From positions 70,631,684-70,695,683 of the forward strand of contig NC_089982.1 in assembly GCF_036417845.1 (NCBI RefSeq): a stretch of 64,000 nt of DNA. Direction: 5' to 3'. Below, piece after piece: positions 47,201 to 62,200 of this stretch. The translations under genes and the position numbers were made by a program. Numbering within the stretch: position 1 is the stretch's first letter; every line of letters begins with the position of its first letter. Under the pieces are notes generated by a model. The model had not been told where the DNA came from and ran no database searches. It worked only from the letters and a program-made list of their open reading frames with translations. This DNA is from Apteryx mantelli. Lineage: Eukaryota > Chordata > Aves > Apterygiformes > Apterygidae.

Positions 47201-50200
47201 GTAGTATCTGTGCAATTTAATAGCTCAGTTTGTGCAGTCACTTGTGAGATAAAAGTGCATTTCCCTCATTCTGTGTTTCTGGGCAATTGCAGTCACTGTT
47301 TTCACTTTGAATGTGTAAGAGAATAAGATGTGTGTCAAGTAGTTACATTGAAGTGCTGCTCTGGGCAGTGAAATAATGTGCCCTCCCAAAAATGCTGAGG
47401 TTAAGTTTTGCTTTTGTACAACAAAGGTTTCAGGAGGGTGCTAGAAAGATTATGTTAAAAATGCTCTTTCTAGTTTCTCTTTATCCTCTCTCCCATCTTT
47501 GAAATATTTAGTAAAGTAGCAAGGCTACTACTTTGATCTGACTCAATAATGCTTTTTGTTTCCTAGTTGCCGGGAGTGAGCTCGCAGCTTGCCAAGGTCA
47601 ATGATGTCCTTAAAATAGACCTTTCTAGTCTGGTTCAAAAGGTATGTTTCTTGACAGGCTCATAAAGTGTTAATAAACTGGGCTACTTGCGTATCACTCA
47701 TTTTGCCATGGCTTTCTCAAGACAGTAGGAATCTCCTGTGCCTACCACATGCTGCCTCATAGTGGATATCTCTCTTTATTGGTCTGTTGTTTGGCCAAGG
47801 TTAATATCTAAAAATATGAGTGTAGTCATTTACATCCCCAGGATACTACATATCACAAATGTAATGCTAATTGCCTCTTTGAAGGAAATATCCTTAAAAA
47901 TCAAAGAGGCAGAAACAGGGATCTGCTAGCATGCTCTGTATTTTCAGTTCAAATTAAAGAAAAACATCCACTCTCTCCTAATTAGTTGTATTGTATTCCA
48001 GCTATCTTGAAATATGTTCTTCAAATTCTTTAAGTGCCTATTTGATATTAAATCTGGTGCAATGGAAGTAATGACTTAATATTTTTGCAAGACTATCCAC
48101 AGAATACCATGACTTTCACTTGGGAACAAACAGCTTAGTTTGAGCAGTTAAAAACCCCAGCATTTTGAAAAATGCTTCCTAGGAATAGAAGGGCACTTTC
48201 TGGAACCAAAGGCTGTATGTAGTGAGCCTAGACCCCTGCCTGCTTTTGAAGTGATCAGGCTTGCAGGAAAGAAAACTTCAAGTGCAGTGGCTCCTGCTTG
48301 CTGTCCTGATGATCTGCTAAGCTTGGTCCCCACTGTCCTGAACTGGTCTCCCTCCCTTCTCCCTGAAGGAAACATATCTTGAGAGGTGGTTGAATTTTGT
48401 TGTTTTTAACATGCATTTTGTGTTAGCATGTGTTAGCTTATTTGTATTCAGTAACTCCATTTCTTGAGTACTCATATGTGCATTCTCAGTTTTCTCCAAG
48501 TTAGATGTGTCAGGCAAAAGTACTATAAAGTTTGAGATGACTGTGACTGATGCATGTGTATTTAATTTTATATATTTTTCAAGGAGTATTCTGGAGAGCA
48601 AACCAAATCTGAAATACACTCAACTTCCCATTTTGCTTTGATCTTTCTTAATGTGAAATAATAAAATATATTTTTCATAATGCATATGTTACCATTTATA
48701 TACTTCTAGACCTTGTATAAAAGGGAAAAAAATTGCAAGTAATTTGGCAATGAAAAACTTACTTATTTTAACTTTTTCAACTTTTTTATTCTTAGGGTTA
48801 TGCATCATTTAATGATACTCCAGACTTAGTGGTGAATCAAACCAGGAACATTTTGTCAGGTGAGGCTGGCAGAAACTACTTTTTCATTTTGGTTGTTTAC
48901 TGCTTATGTTTTTACGTCAGTCTTACTGATGTTTTTGTTTTCCATTATTGTTAATGTATTTTCTATCCTAAAGATCATTAAAAATGAAATGTAAAGTTTA
49001 CAAGCTTTTAAGATTTGGTGCCATAAATAAACATACAAAGCAAGTATGTCTTAATGAAGACCCAAAATTAAATCTAAAAATAGACTATATAGCATTTTAT
49101 GGAGGGCTTTTGTAATGAGAAATAAGTAGAGTAATGAGAAATCTTAGGATTCCCAACTGCACATTGATGCTTTATGTGTCTGAAAGGCTAATTATGCTTG
49201 ATGGATTTGTCTATGACGTTTTTAGGAAGGTGACATTAAAAAACTGACCCTATCTGTTGCTCTATTAAAATTTAGTAGATGGGGGAGGGGAGGAAAACGA
49301 CATCCCTTAAGGATTACTTAAATTTTTGTCTTTAATTGTTTTGTTACTCCGGCATTAAACTGTTATTCTTTAGCAATACCTGGACACTTTACATTGAAAC
49401 ATAGCATAATGTATGTATACTAATCTGTTCTAATTTTTGTTCTTGCATTGTGGACCTGTTCTGCCTATATAAACAGCTGTTCCTTGTAAGTTTTGGGGGT
49501 TGTTTTTGGCAAAATGAAACACAGTATTTATACAAGCATAGTATACTGTGTGAACTTGCCTAAAATGAGTTTTCTAAAACTGTGATGTTGTTTTTCATTA
49601 GGAATTCCAGTGCAGATTTACTCATTCCCAGTGCATAAACACAGGCAGGCCATCAGAATTTATTTGTTCATTAGGTCTCTGCTTCTTAATTTTTATAAAA
49701 ATTGAGTATGAGTTACAAATAGAATTTAAAAAATTCTAATAGAGCAATTTCATGTTTATTTGTAAACTTTTAAAAGATGAACGTTTTTGTACCTGGTTAA
49801 ACCTCTTTGGAAGAGTAAACACCAAAATAAACAAACAAAAATCCTTCTAATTGGATTAGAGGAGGAGGAAGGTGCCACCTGCTACCAAATAGCAACCTGT
49901 AGTCATACATGCTGCTGTTTCAAGTATTTTCAAAGTTAAGGAGAAGAATAAATAGAAACTGCAGTTTATAAATACAGGTATAATAAGTGAATACAACATG
50001 TCTTTGTGTATCTAAGTAGGAATTGTATATATAGGGCAGCAGGTTTGTTCATAATTTGAGAAAGAGAAAATCTGGCTTAAATGATCATTATCTCAAGAGT
50101 GCTGCTAACTAATTGGAAGTAATTTATTTAAATAATCCTTTCTAATAAGATTGAAAACAACTATTATAAATTCTTAATATAGGCAGTCTAATTTCTTTCA

Positions 50201-53200
50201 CAGTGTTGTATTCCCAAGTGGTGGAGTTTAAATAGATTCTGAACTGCTTCATAAAACCAGTGGCTCACTGTCTTGCCAAGTATTATCATTTGCTATATTG
50301 CATGAAAAGCAAGATTTAAACTGGCTAGATAAAAAGTGACACATTCATTATGACAAAAAGAAAGAAAACTCTGGCTTGACATCTACATCATTCACCATTA
50401 AACTGAATGCTAAAAATAAAGTGCGTGTGTCTTAAAATGCCATTGTGTTACTTTGGAAGCTAAGTGCTTTGTTGCTTGCCTGTCTCTTCCTCACACTTGT
50501 CGTCTTCATGGCTTGCCTTGTTACATATGCAAAATGGCTTAATAGCATTTTATAGTGCATACATGGAGCATGTTTCTACTATGACTCTGTAACAACGTAA
50601 CCCCATGTTTGCTGTTTTAGATATCAAAAGTGTGTTGGAATCCATTGGTGCAAATATCAGTAGCTTCACAAAAACGCTCCCTGTTGAGAAGATTTTAGCT
50701 GATTTGACAATATATCTTACACAGAGTGAAACATATGTTCAAGATTATTTCCCAGTAGTGGAGCAGTATGATTTCTACAGGTATGTACATATTATTTAGC
50801 AAATAAGGCAGGAGGGAAGTGCTACCTATTGTTAATACTTTGTAATATTTTTGTTTTATAAAGGCACTAAAACTAATAATGATGTACGGTAGTGAAACAA
50901 AGATACTATGAGGCAACAGTTTTTTACTGGCGTTTTGGTGAATGTCCTGGTCAGAACTGCAGCTCATCAAGCTGCGTGCTGCTCCGGTGTGGACTGAGGG
51001 GTGGTATCTGCCCTGCAGCCTTTCAAGCCTTTTCAGGCAGGATAGAAGTAGGCAGATGCCAAAGATGTAATGCACAAAGAAATGGGTTGTTTCACAAAGC
51101 CGGGGTTATTTCCTCATTTGGGGCTTGTTTGTTTTGGGTTGCAGATAAGGCACTTCAAGAGCATAGGAGTGGAGGGGGCCCTGAAGCCAGTCTGTTTTTA
51201 TTGCAGGCCTTTCTGCCACCGAGAATAAGCAGCAGGGATTCTGCTGTGCACTGTGCTAAGCTTTGCGCACCTGTGCTTGTTCCTGCAGGTGTTGTACTGG
51301 CCCTCGGGCATGCATGGCTCACTTACACCTCCAGAAAAAAACTTCCTGTTTGAGACTCATGGGACTCCTGTAACTGACTAATAATCTCATATTTTGAAGC
51401 ATAAAACTTTTCATTTCAGACCATTTAATTTTGCCCAGTTTGTGTTATTTCAATCCTCAAGCTCATCAAATTCTCCCTACATTTTGATATGATGTTCTTG
51501 TCCTTATATTGATAACTGTTTCCATCTTTGAGTCATCAGTTTTACTGCTATAAACTAAATATGCGAGTGGCTTTAGTGCCATGTTAAATAAGAGTGAGCA
51601 GAAGACTGAATTTCAAGGAACTCTTTCTGTACTCGTAACTTTCCCTTTAGCCCATTTCTTACCTGCCAGACAGTTTTTGTGTTGAGCCTTTATTTGTTAA
51701 GTTTATTAACACTTTCTTTGAAGCTCAGATTGCTTTAATCAAATAATATATACTGCTTCATTCAGCTACAATATGCCTCTGTTAATCTTGTATTATATTT
51801 CTCCACTTTTTAAAAAATCTATCTCCATAGCATTTAAAAAGACATTGTTCTGAACTCTAACCTAGTACTTTACTACTGAAACTAAAAGCCGGTAACTGTC
51901 CAAATTATTCTCTCCATCCCTTTCTTTATTACAGACGCATCATTTGTAGCTCTGAATAAGTGTTCTTTTGCTATGAACCTGTCAGCATTAATGTTTTTCT
52001 TTCCCCTTGTTGGCTGTGCTTATTCACTCCGATATTCCTTTATCTGTTTTCTCCTTCCTGCTCACTCAGTACAAAAGTGCAGGGAGGAGGAAAGGGAAGA
52101 TAAAAAAGATAAGCTGGGAGAAGGGAGGACAGACCAAGGGAAATGCAAGGGGAGAGAGAATTGGGAGAAGGTGAAAGGTCAGAAAGAAATATGAAGGCTG
52201 TTTGAGTAAATGGATATGTGGACAATATATGTGGACAGATAGAACTGTTATATGGTGTTATTAATAAGAATGAAAATTCAATTTCTGTCAAAAATCTTTC
52301 TCCTGATCAACTTCCATTAACTGCCCGATACATTAAAAATGTTCTAGCACAAATACTCATAACCTAGGTTTTAACAGCCTTAAATACAGTTGTTTGCAAT
52401 TTCAGGCCTAATGTACTGTGTGCAGGTCAGAAAAGTAGTAAGTGTTACAGCAAGAGCAGTTTTGAACTTCACAACCAATGTCCAATCCACGTTCGTAAAC
52501 TTCTCTGTTGCTACTTGCAAAAGTTGCTGTTTTGGAATCTGCCCCTTCTGAATCATTGCTTGCTTCACATGAAGTTTTTGATGCTTTAATACAGTCCACC
52601 TGCAGTAACTGGGTCTTGGATTTTGGGACACCCTGTTCCTGCAGGATTTGTTTCCCAACCCTTCAGCAGCAGCTGCCGCTGCTCCAACAGCAGCTGTATT
52701 ATGGCCCAAAATATATGCTGGTGTAGGAGAGGAGTTTTTTCACTGCTCACATTGGTTGTGAACCTGAGCCACAAATGGGCCAGCTGGGAATATGCTGTTG
52801 CCTGGCTTGCTCTGCCGGTCTCTAGTGTGTTCCTTGCATGCTAATAACCAAGCACTTTGGCTCTATTCCTTAGATGGCTGGCTTGTCTCATTCTGTGCTG
52901 CATGGTCATCCTGATTCTGCTCTTTTACTACCTTGGGTTGCTGTGTGGTACCTGTGGTTATGATAAGCATGCTTCTCCAACGACGAGAGGCTGCATTTCC
53001 AACACTGGAGGAAACTTTCTCATGGCGTGAGTTTCTCTTATTTATGAAAAATGAAACACGTACAGGTACCTAGAGATTTTTCTATTGATTTTGAAGGACA
53101 TATATATGAAGAGGATTTGTTTTGTTACCTACTGTATGTGCTGAAAAAAATTGAATAAAATAAATATTAACTTAATATACTTCCGCTGAGGCACTCATGG

Positions 53201-56200
53201 ACTTTAGACTGCTCCTTTATCGAGGATCGTAGCTGAAGATAAAACATCTTAATTATTGTTGTTAGGGGAGTGTTGTAGCCAATGGATATCTGTGTAAACT
53301 CATTTGGAAATTGCAAAAATGGGGAACTGTGTCAGTTGAAAGTATAAAGGGAATTTGTGAGTCTTTTTGAGAGAGTGCTCAAATATATTTAAAAAAAAAC
53401 TAAAAATCACCATATGAGAAAAATAGACACATATGACTTCCTCAGAGCACTTTGAGGTTTGGGGATGGTCTCTGGAGTTCCCAGTGGTGCTTTAGTGTCA
53501 TTTTTTTTGGGTGCAAGAGAAGATTCATCTGAAATGTGTTAAACTCTTTTGAGAACACAAGTCTAGTGACTTGGATTTTAAAAAAGAAAATTGTATTTAT
53601 TTATTTATTTGTTTGTTTGTTCATCTTAGATTTATCTCTAAATAGGGTTGTGTGCCAACTGCAAATGTGAGTTTCCCATTATAGCAGTACTTTCATTGAA
53701 AATTTTACATGGCTGAAACATACAAGATAATTCACAGTGCAAGAACATTGTGGGGAAAAGGGTGGTATTTTAGCCATCAAACAAGTTTTATATCTTTGTC
53801 ATTGCTATAGCTACTAACTGGCTTCACTATTACCTGAAGTCTACTTCATTCTTAAAAAATGATCTGACTTCTTTCTTTTTCAGTGGTGTTGGATTCAGTT
53901 TCCTTTTCTCCTGGGTGCTGATGATTGTAGTGGTGCTCACTTTTGTCACAGGTGGAAATGTAGAAAAACTGGTCTGTGAGCCATTTGAAGATAAAACTTT
54001 ATTCAAGGTGAAATTATTCATATTTAAGATATTAAACAATGAATAAAATCTCTATGAGTCCTTGAAGGTCTTTGTCAGTTATGTATGGCTTATTATTTTT
54101 TTATGAGGCACCTCAAGTGAGTTTGGATGTGGTCTTACTTTCCACTTACGCATAGAGACAGTCATCCTTTCTTGGTTTAATTTGCTTTGCAGTATAAATA
54201 CTGCATGCCTGTCTTCCTTTGGAGATAAATTTTTCTGCAGTTCAGCATTTCTTGGTGACATGTAGAACTTTAATATTCACTTTCTGCACCAGAGAGGTTA
54301 AATTCAGTGTTTTGCCAGTATTTCCATCAGTGGGTGATGAGCTTAGATGTGGATATGTGTCAAAAGATTGCATATGAATAAATTTATGAATTGAAAATGC
54401 AGAATTATGGTAACATCACTGAATTTTGTATTCTAGGTTTTGGATACTCCCTACTTACTAAATCAGCACTGGAAAAACTACCTTTCTGGCATTCTGTTTA
54501 AAAATCCAAATATTAACTTGACTTTTGAAAAAGTTTACAGGTAAAAAAAAGTAATTGTTAAGATTTAAGTGTTAAGATTTAATTGAAATTTGTACACCTT
54601 GTTTTTGTGATACCTTCCATATTTCAGATTTCCAACACTTTCAGAAATCTCATGTGTTCCTGAAGACAACATTTTGGTTTTCTAGTGAATCAGTAGCAAA
54701 AGTGATTCTCTCTCAGATATATGAGTTATTAGAGGTAATCTTGCATATTATTGTATAACAGCACCAGCTGAGCTCTCTGAAAAACTGCTTTGCATCTTTG
54801 AGACCATCAGAAATAGTTAAATACTTACTTTTTGAAGCTCAGTCTGTAAGAAAGCGTTTTTTTAAAAGGGCTGATTTTCCTAAAATATGAAAACATTAAT
54901 CATTCTCTTAGTACTTGGTTCCCAGAGCAGTTTTCAGATTGTGTGTTTTGTTGTTTTTTTTTTTATATATATAGTGATTGCAAGGAAAACAAAGGAATTT
55001 ATACTTCCCTTCACCTAGAAAACCTGTTCAATATCAATGAGTTTCTAAACATTAGTATGGTAAGTAAAGAAAATATTAATGAGTTCGTGGTTATTTTTGA
55101 AGGCTGGAGAGGTGTTTGCTGCTCTTAAACTGTATAGCATGTGTGTTTTATGGGATTTTATTTTTTATATACAATACATCCTGCTAGGAGACAAGAACTG
55201 TCCAGGCTAATTTGAAATAAAGGATTCTATTCTCCAAATAAGACATGCTTTATCAATCTCAGTGGATTGTAGAGAGACCTTTGTAAGGATTACTAATGTT
55301 TTGAATTATGGATGTTGAAATAATTTTGTTTTTTTTTTTTAATTTTGAGACTTATGTAGAAGAATGAAGTCTAACATCTTCCAAAGGCTGCTGACAGTGT
55401 TAACATTGTTAATAGTGTTAATAGCGAGTTTTGCTCTTTATATAAATGCCTGCCTTTGTGTGTTCAATTCTGATCCCTAACAGGCTTATGTTGGTCCAGT
55501 ATATGATATGCTGTGCTCCTAAAAACGCTTCCGATTTCGGAGGGGAAACAAGATAAAATCCTTTCAGCTAAGGTTTTTAGAATTGGCTGCGTGACTAATA
55601 ATATTTTGGTTATCTGTAATACAAATCTGTATTATAGCAACCCCTAGGAGATCCATGTTCCATTGTGCCAGGCATTGTATTTGCATTTAATAGGTACAGC
55701 TCCTGTCCCAAATAATACACAATTAAAATCAACAAGGAAGATTCACCAAGAAGGAAAATTACTTTGAGTTTCTGCAACAGCCCAGTGGTTGGAAAGGAAG
55801 TCATGCTTCAGAATTCCTTGTCTGTTGCCTTGCCTCCAGTGCAGAACAGTTAACGTTTCAGATTTGGCTGCAGTGCAGGAAAACTTCAGCCCACAATAAG
55901 CAAGTCTTCTTTAGTCACTTCTGAACAAATTTAGAGAGTTCTCATCTGGTCCTGTGGTGATGACTTTAGCTAGTATGGTAGACAGTGTCTGCCTGGCTGA
56001 GATGCTGAGTTTTGTGTTTTTCTTAATGCCAGTAGTAAAATTTACCATTTTTAAGGACAGCCTTCCCTGGAGGGGAAAGAGAATTCTTTGTTTAGCTCTC
56101 TGTCTCCTGTGAATGGAGGTAGTTCCCTCCAAAGAGAAACCTGCTTAAACAGGTAATGGAAGGCAAGTAATCCGTTCGTGTGAAAGATGCATAGGTAGGT

Positions 56201-59200
56201 GAGATCATTGCATGGTTAGACTGCGTGGATACTGCAGGAAAGGGAAAAACTACCTGGATTCTGTCCAAGTCAATCATGTTGCCCTGATGTAAAAGACAAT
56301 CAAATTGGTTGTGCGCTTCTTTGTATGTTTAAATGATTATGAGTTAGCAAAAGCCGGATGCTTTTGTATGAGAGGAGGGATATAAAGGAATATGCACTGG
56401 ATGCAACTGCTTTTGTTTTTTTTGTTTTGTTTTTTTCCTCTCAGTATACAGAAGATGTAGCACTTAAAATTGAACATATTCAGATAAATCTCAGCAAAAT
56501 CATTCTGTTGGATGAAATTGGGAAGGAGAATCTTCTGAATTTCAGCTCTTCAGGAATAGAAGGGATAAACTTTGCAGCATATTTGATGGAGGTGAGACTG
56601 TAGTAATCTGGAGGCACAGCTGGAAGAAAGTATAATATCAAATGTTTCTTGAACAACAGGCAAAATAGAGAAAAATATGGTTTTGTGCAGGAGGATGTAT
56701 TTTGAAGAGTCACAAAACGAACAAAAGCACTTCAGAAATAAAAGTCGATAAACACTTGAAGAAATAAAGGGTAGCTTAAGTAGTGTGATTAAATGTAAAC
56801 AGTCTGTAAATGCAATAGTAACATACTCTTTTCTTTCTGTGCTATTCACATCTTGTTTTAGATCAGTAAAAGCGTTACCAAGGCTGATCTCTTATCATTT
56901 GCTAATGACTTAGAAGCAAGAGCAGACCAGCTGGTAAGTTTAATTGACCAATATAATAATACCTAATGCAGTACTGCCAGTGGTTTTTTAATAAACACGT
57001 TTGCTCCCATTTCCAGAATTCTAGAAAGATTTCAGTGGTTTGTATACATTATGTGCATTGCTTTGCTTAGTCAGCATTTCATGCTAAGTATTTAGACTTT
57101 CTGTGGGAAAGCTCTTCCATTTCAGACACTTGTATGCACTGTCATATAAAGAAAAACTTTCAAGAGCAACATTGCATATGAGCTGTATTTTAAAAATTGC
57201 TAATTCTTGATTTTGCTTGCGACAATGGTATAATTTCTGCTTCTGAAGTGTAATTTATTGTGTTCCACTGATTAAGAAATCAGTTTGCCTGCTGACTCTA
57301 TTTCCTGTGGTGCTGCCTACATTTTTGGGCCCTATTTGGAAGACAAATTGATTAGATCATGATGGACAAAAGGATTTGAATTAATTTTCTTTCAGTTAGT
57401 GAGCAGAAGATTTTACAATTAGCAATAAATTTTTTTACTGTGGCAGCTCTTAAAGGCTCTAGTGAGGCCTGCAGCTCTGTTGTGGAAGGAGCAGTACACA
57501 AACGAGATCCTGTTCTGAAGGGCTTGCTGAATGCAGACACGTGGACAATGGTCAGAGGGTATAGCTACAACGTGCCAGCAAGTGAATCTGCTGAATGACA
57601 CAGCTGTGTTATCAACTGAATATTCAGTATGTGCTATGTTTGTATGTATGTCAAAGTCATGTCCTGTTTATTTTTCAAAACTGGAAGTTGTAGCTTGGGC
57701 ACTAGGTTGCCATACTCTAGCCTGAGAACGATTCCTGCATTGCAGCATGGCAGTGGGAGCTCTGCACATGCAGGACCATCACTCAGGTCACAAAGAGGCA
57801 CAGACAGCAGAATGAGACTATGCTCTTTGGAAATTATCAAATCTCCATCCCCTGAAGGAGAGAAGCACACCAGCAGAGCTCCCTGGTGTTTAGTCCCGCT
57901 GTTTGCATAAGTTGCAGTTTTTTCCTGCCAGAGGTGCACTCGTGTGTCCAGGGTAGGCTGGTCATGGTTTTTTTTGTATTGTAGTTAGCATCCTTTTAAA
58001 GCACCTTGGGCAAGTTACACATTGTCTGTTTACTGATTAAGGTTGTCTGCTAACTTGGACAGATACCAATAGCTTTGGTCACACTTCTCTTTTTTTTTTT
58101 TTTTTTTTCCTTTGCCACTTTGAAGGTTGCACAGATGGAGGTGTTTTGTTGCTGTTTGGGGGTTATTTTCTATGTTTAAAAACTGAGCTTCCTCAAACAT
58201 GCTGTATCTTTCATAAAATTATATGCAAGATGTCTCTTTTACGGAGCTATGTAAAATGTACCTTTAAAGAAGATATACTGTGCTGATATGTTGGTTTTTC
58301 ATTATTATTTGTAATGAAATCTAAAGGAAGCTTTCTAAGTGAGAACAGATCAGGCGAAGGCATTTCTTCATATAAAGGGCCAAGAAAAATACAATATTGA
58401 GTATGTTCCTTGACACAGTATATGTATTCAGTTCTTCCTTGTGATTCTGCTCTATGAAATGCCTAATAAAACAGCACAATGTATTGCAAAAGTTAGATTG
58501 TTTTAAAATTTATACTAGTTTCCACGAGTGTTTTATACTCATACTTTATGATTAGCGATAGCTCTTCAAATTCACAAGTACAATCATTTAAAGAATAAAC
58601 AAAAAGGAACTTCTGGAGTTAATTGACTTTGAGTGTATAGTTTGCATTTTCTGGCACCCTATGCAGAATTAAAAGTATGTTTTAACGCTGGAGGAGCAAA
58701 TGGAATAAAACTGCATCAAACCAAGAGGTCAGAGTACGGAGGGGGGAACAATGTTTCCCCCAAGTGTTGTTAGGTAGGTGGATTCAGCTTGTACAGGAGA
58801 CAAAGCATCCTGAAGTTGCACAGTGCCTTACCAACAGCATTAAGCATATTTATCTTTCAGAAGTGAGAATATGAAATGACCACTTTTATGAACACTACAG
58901 GAGGCAAATGGGTCTCTGAGCATCAGGGCCTGCATGACACACAGCTAAAAATGACATTCTTTTGCTGTTTGGCTTTATAATACGTATATTTCTTAGCATT
59001 TCGTCACCGTACCTATAAAATGGGTAGATATGACAAGGGCTGGTTATCAAAGGAATAGGCAAAGTTGGGAAGAGCTGGAGGGATAACCTGGAAGAATGTT
59101 GCAGAAGTGCGCACCCTAAAGATAAATTTCCCTTAAAAAAGCATGGGGCTACTCAGGAAAAGGTTTTGCCGCTGTTTGCCAAGATGGTGCTCTCAGAATA

Positions 59201-62200
59201 GATGGCAACAATGGAGGGGAACCAGTACTGTGAGAGATGCTACTAACTACAGTGCTGCCTTTGGATTTATTCTCTTTCCCAGTGCACAGAGACTGTTAAA
59301 ACACACCTTGCAAAATAAGTAATTTTCAATGTACAGAAGCAGGGAAGCAGGATTTGTGGCCTTTCACAGTTTCTTTTATTTCCTCCAGTATTTGACTAGC
59401 ACATCTTTTCCCGAGATAATCTTGTAATGCTTCATGCTGAGAAAAAGCATGTTTCCAACAAAATGAAACAATGGCTCTTTCTGTTCTGTATTTGCCAGTA
59501 CAATAAAAAGTATCTGCAGAAGCTTTTTTTAGTAACAATTGTACTATTATGGTACCCCAAATTAAACATCTTGAATCCTGCTTTCCTGAAAGAGATCTCC
59601 TCTCTAGTCTGGTCTTCTGCTTGTGCTAATTCTTCCTAGGATCCCATCAGTTTCTGAGTCTTTACAACTGTGGAAATGGGCCCAGAGTTACCTGGCCACC
59701 ATCCTTAATTTTTAACAGTTTCCCAGAAATGCAGGGGTTAGGTAGCAGGCCCTGCAATGTAGCTGCTAGCTCTGCAAAGTCACCCAGAGGTGGAGGACAT
59801 CTCCTGCATGGAATTAAATTCCATCTAGAGCACTCCTCCAAGTATGGCGCTGGCCTGGGACCAGTTTATGCTCTTTTCTTCGTGTGGTCAGGTAACTGCT
59901 GCTGTGTTGCCTCATTGTGTGGGTGAGGATTTAGATGGCCCAGATGGGCTTCTGTTCCCAGAGGGCAAGGAAGTCAAGGGCATTAATGCAAGACCATGCT
60001 GATGCCTGACATGTGCCTGCTTAGTAGCCCGTGATTTGATAGAGGTGCGTACATTTCCCATGGGCTGTAATCCTAAAGGAGCAAAAGAGGTTACTGAGGA
60101 AAAAAGGCAAGCAAAATGGTTAACTACTCAAGCGGTGTGGGGTACGAACAGATGGGCTGATGCAAAAACAAATCCTGTTTTCTGTGAGAAAGATGGTGTA
60201 AGCAAATGCTTTTTTTGTGAGTAAAATTGTTCTACTTCCACTAGAGTTAATAGTGTGTATTCAGGGTGCCAAGTGATTTGCCACAAAAAAAAAAAGGAAA
60301 AGAAATATATTTGCGGAAATAAAATAAAATTTGACAGTATTTTGCAACAAGAGTGAGCTGTAGACAGGCATTCAGACTTAAAAATTAGAGCACAAACTCA
60401 TGTCTTCTGATAAGAGGGAGCCAGTAAAAATGACAAAATGTCTCTTTCCCATCCCAGTCTCATTTCCAAGTTACTGACTGGAAAATATTCAAAATTTTAC
60501 ACTATCCACACTTTCTTCTGCTATCTCTGGAAGCAGAGATGGCTTCATAATTACGTCCACACTGTGTAAAACAAAATCATCAATATCTGTAAATGAAAAA
60601 TGATCATCCCATCGGAGGGCGCCATTGCACCTAGCTGCCATGTGCTTAAATAAACAGGATTCTTGTGCTGAAATCAGCCTTTCCAAGAGGGTAGAGAGAA
60701 AGATGGAGGTATTCGCTTTTCTGTATTGAAAATGACTTTAGCGCACTATGTGAAAATTCTGTTCTATTAAATAGGTGCTGATATTGTAATTGTTGGAGAA
60801 GCCATATTATATATCTGTTTTGGTTACTGAGGCTTGAATTATTATGGTGTTTTTTTCCTCTTGTGTTAGGAAGTTCAATTTGCCACGTCCTATTGTTAGC
60901 ATCAGTTGCTCTGCAGTATATGAGTAAAATGTACTCTTACACTTTCATTGCAATTCATTTTTCTTTGCTCTGTTTGAAAGCTTTAAAACTATTGAACAGC
61001 AATACTGAATAGTTTTGGTTTTTTGCAGCCAAAAGGAGCCCTGGAAAACGCTTTAAAGGGACATGCAAACAACATTCGAATGATTCATAACCAGCAAGTT
61101 GTTCCACTGGAGCAAGCTATGGTAAAATATTAAAGCACTATTAAAACATATTTGTAAGGAATATGAATTTATAAACTTCTTAAATACTGTTTAGAAAGCT
61201 AAACTATTGTCATTATCTAAGAACAGATTGCATATGCATTGTGTCACTGAAGAGTCATCTGGTTAAATATGTATTTAATCAATTTTTATTGTACTTTGTA
61301 ATACTCTCTAGAATTATGACCTTTTTTCTTCCCCATTTTTTCTACTAGCAATTATATATTATGCTAGCAATTATATAGAAATAAAAGAGAAAGCAGGGGA
61401 GAACTTTCCAAGTTTCTAACCCTCTATCACACATTTTCCTTCTTCCTTTTCATTTTTCTTCAGTAATAAAAACAGCCATCACTTTCACATTTTATGTTGT
61501 GGAGTAAGCAATTGCCTGACAGTATTGGAGTTGGAAACTCCTGACAATAGTGTTTACAGCCAAAGGAAAAAAAAATTTTTTTTATTGATGCTATGAAAAA
61601 CGTGAAAGTGATTTTTCTGACTGGTTTTGCCAGGCACTGATTTGTATAGTGTCAAGCTGTGATATATCTCATACAGGCCAGGTATTGTTTTTCCCGCTAT
61701 ATAATGTGAAGATTTTCAATTTATCTTAGTATGTAAGATAGTTCTGATAATTGAACAAGCATGTATTTTGGAAAGTGCTGAGTGTTCCTCTGAAATTTTT
61801 AGGAATGTTGTGTACTTAACCTCTTTCTGGAGGTTTTCCATATATCTCACAATTGAGCTCTAATTTAGCATTCTAACATTTTCAAAATTGCACTATATTT
61901 GTGCCCCTATCAAATACCTTTTGTAGAAAAGCATTAGGTCTTCTGTTCCACTCTGTTGATTCTATGCTGTTCTTTCCTAATTAATTCCTAATTATTCTCA
62001 TCTCTCTTTCCTTTTACAAAACTGACTGTCAAGAAATATGTTAAAGCTAGGGTAAGTGCTGCTTCCTTTCTGAAATTGCACAAAATATAATTCTCCGATG
62101 AAGTATTCTGAACACAGCTCTCATTTTAATTGTTCTCTTTTTTCCCAAATACATTTTACTCAATTTATTGCTACTAATTTTAGTTAATTTGAAGTTTTCT

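Noticed and set aside
50892..51353. 153-codon + strand open frame just after exon 11
   Set aside because: It lies entirely in an intron defined by a clear donor and acceptor. No domain was recognised, and the frame does not continue prominin.
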